Assembly (NCBI GenBank): GCA_014359885.1
Contig: JACIYN010000016.1
Span: 1-64,000, forward strand
DNA: 64,000 bases
Origin: Desulfacinum sp.
GTDB lineage: Bacteria; Desulfobacterota; Syntrophobacteria; Syntrophobacterales; DSM-9756
Reading direction: 5' to 3'
Shown here: positions 62,883-64,000 of the stretch, piece by piece
Layout of the letters: each line of letters starts with the position of its first letter
Position numbering within the stretch: position 1 is the stretch's first letter
Notes under the pieces: model-generated
Seen by the model: the letters and a program-made list of their open reading frames with translations, nothing else
Told to the model about the DNA's origin: nothing
Database searches by the model: none
Position numbers and translations under genes: made by a program

Positions 62883-64000
62883 TCAGGCCGCGGTCTTTTT
62901 CCGCCACACGGGCGAAAAGGAGCGGAGCCGGTCCACGGCCTTGGTGAGCACATCCACGGTGTAAGTTGCCTCGTCCAGGGTGTTGTCGGGGCCCAGCGTA
63001 AAGACCACCGACCCCTGGGCCACGGCGGCGTCCATTCCGATGGCGATCAGTACGGGGGAGGTCTTCAGGGCCTTGGAGGCGCACGCCGATCCGGTGCTGG
63101 CGTACACCCCGTTTTGAGCCAACAGGAAGATCAGGGCTTCCCCCTCCACGCCCTCGAAACAGAAGCTGGCATGGCCCGGCAGGCGCTGTTCCGGATGCCC
63201 GGTGTGATGCACCCGTGGGACGGCTCCCAGAACGCCTTCCACCAGCGCATGGCGCAGCGTCTGCAGGTGCGCCGCCTTCTTTTCCAGTTCGCCTTGGGCC
63301 AGTTCCGCCGCCTTGCCCAAAGCCACGATGCCCGGAACGTTTTCCGTTCCGGCCCGGCGCCCGTTTTCCTGGATGCCGCCGTGGATGAGGGGCACAAAGC
63401 GGAGACGATCCCTGAAAAAGAGGGCTCCGGTGCCTTTCGGCGCGCCCAGGGCGGGGCCCGAAAGGCTCAAAAGATCCACCCCCAGCGCTTCCACGTCCAC
63501 GGGCACCTGGCCCACCGTGGCCACCGCGTCCGTGTGAAAAAGGACGCCTTTTTCGCGGCAGATGGCCGAGAGCTCCGCCACGGATTGCAGGGTGCCGATC
63601 TCGTTGTTGCCGTGCATGATGGACACGAGCACCGTGTCGTCCGTGATGGCCCGCCGCAGCCGCTCCGGGTCCACAAGACCGGTCTCGGTCACCGGAAGGA
63701 ACGTCACCTCGAAGTCGTGGAACCTTTCCAGGTAGCGGGCCGCGTTGAGTACCGAATGGTGCTCGATGGCCGACACAATGATGTGGCGCCCCTTCCTCAG
63801 GTTGGCCAAAGCGGCGCCCTTGACGGCCAGGTTGTTGCTCTCCGCGCCCGAAGAGGTGAAGAGCACCTCCTTCGGTTTCGCGTGGATGAGCGAGGCCACC
63901 TTTTCGCGCGCCTCGTCCGCCGCCGCCTTGATGACGAAACCCCTGTCGTAGACGCTGGACGGGTTCTCGAACGCCTCCGCGAAGTACGGCAGCATGGCCT
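62883..64000 (-). CDS. Cysteine desulfurase NifS-like, lacking PLP lysine (5' end outside window)
   Basis: At least 371 residues; the reading frame continues across the right edge, so the start is not seen. Overall it is a clear NifS/IscS: ENPSSVYDRG, FTSSGAESNNLAVKG, AIEHHSVL, HGNNEIGTLQ and the persulfide cysteine in YASTGSACASKALK. However, the PLP-binding HK of the SxHKxxGPKG motif reads SGPALGAPKG, with codons CCC GCC at 63450-63455. The DAVQ glutamine that contacts PLP is Ala (HTDAVATVGQ). Normal PLP chemistry is therefore doubtful. It is followed by the Rrf2 regulator and iscU in the same direction. It may be an inactive structural partner, with the intact desulfurase at 26270 doing the chemistry. 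Confidence 0.88.
   Translation of the reverse strand, partial: AMLPYFAEAFENPSSVYDRGFVIKAAADEAREKVASLIHAKPKEVLFTSSGAESNNLAVKGAALANLRKGRHIIVSAIEHHSVLNAARYLERFHDFEVTFLPVTETGLVDPERLRRAITDDTVLVSIMHGNNEIGTLQSVAELSAICREKGVLFHTDAVATVGQVPVDVEALGVDLLSLSGPALGAPKGTGALFFRDRLRFVPLIHGGIQENGRRAGTENVPGIVALGKAAELAQGELEKKAAHLQTLRHALVEGVLGAVPRVHHTGHPEQRLPGHASFCFEGVEGEALIFLLAQNGVYASTGSACASKALKTSPVLIAIGMDAAVAQGSVVFTLGPDNTLDEATYTVDVLTKAVDRLRSFSPVWRKKTAA

Overview
The window reads as chromosomal DNA of a GC-rich, strictly anaerobic sulfate-reducing bacterium of the Desulfobacterota, most like the Syntrophobacter/Desulfacinum group. The basis is a complete dissimilatory sulfite reductase locus (dsrD, dsrA, dsrB, dsrN, dsrC and a ferredoxin), a tetraheme cytochrome c3, a siroheme decarboxylase of the alternative haem pathway, hydrogenase maturation genes, a futalosine-type menaquinone gene set and a UGA-containing selD. 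The genus assignment is inference; no rRNA or tRNA gene was seen.

Layout. 1-550: 5' end of an IS1182-like transposase running off the left edge, then composite repeats. 551-9105: iron-sulfur protein, mgtE, selD (selenoprotein), glgA, fused siroheme decarboxylase, a short unknown protein, FKBP isomerase and a TPR protein. 9224-14511: the dsr locus, with a strong promoter, a palindromic operator candidate and a strong terminator after the ferredoxin. 15044-17566: cytochrome c3, a small protein, and cobT behind a cobalamin riboswitch. 17991-23988: LpoA-like lipoprotein and the hrcA-grpE-dnaK heat-shock operon with a perfect CIRCE. 24579-31972: metal regulator, cysteine desulfurase, pyrE, galE, HIBCH-like hydrolase, an unusual KaiC-like/HTH/cupin regulator and a thioesterase. 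32364-42230: bacterioferritin, CDF exporter and hypA-hypB-hypF-hypD-[Wzz/recombinase fusion]-[zinc ribbon]-hypE, with no hypC. 42440-51269: two radical SAM proteins, a PPC-domain protein, AmpG, and a CysK fused to a dead cysteinyl-tRNA synthetase-like domain. 51736-55501: UbiD, MenG and UbiA homologues. 55618-61804: rRNA methyltransferase, class A PBP, TsaA, lipoprotein and a PerM-type membrane protein. 61915-64000: IscU, an Rrf2 regulator and a cysteine desulfurase that lacks its PLP lysine and runs off the right edge.

Themes. Sulfite reduction, siroheme amidation (DsrN), siroheme-to-haem conversion (AhbAB), cobalamin assembly and iron-sulfur biogenesis share tetrapyrrole and sulfur chemistry and recur through the window. 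Many intergenic gaps hold a dispersed element of about 220 bp: two GTAG-footed hairpins inside terminal inverted repeats of the form GGAGCTTGTCCGAGAAC. Several copies begin exactly at a TAG stop codon.

The most unusual items are three proteins: the Wzz/tyrosine-recombinase fusion inside the hyp operon, the CysK/pseudo-CysRS fusion, and the iscU-linked cysteine desulfurase without its PLP lysine. The UGA-encoded SelD and the dsrD-first dsr order are also worth noting.
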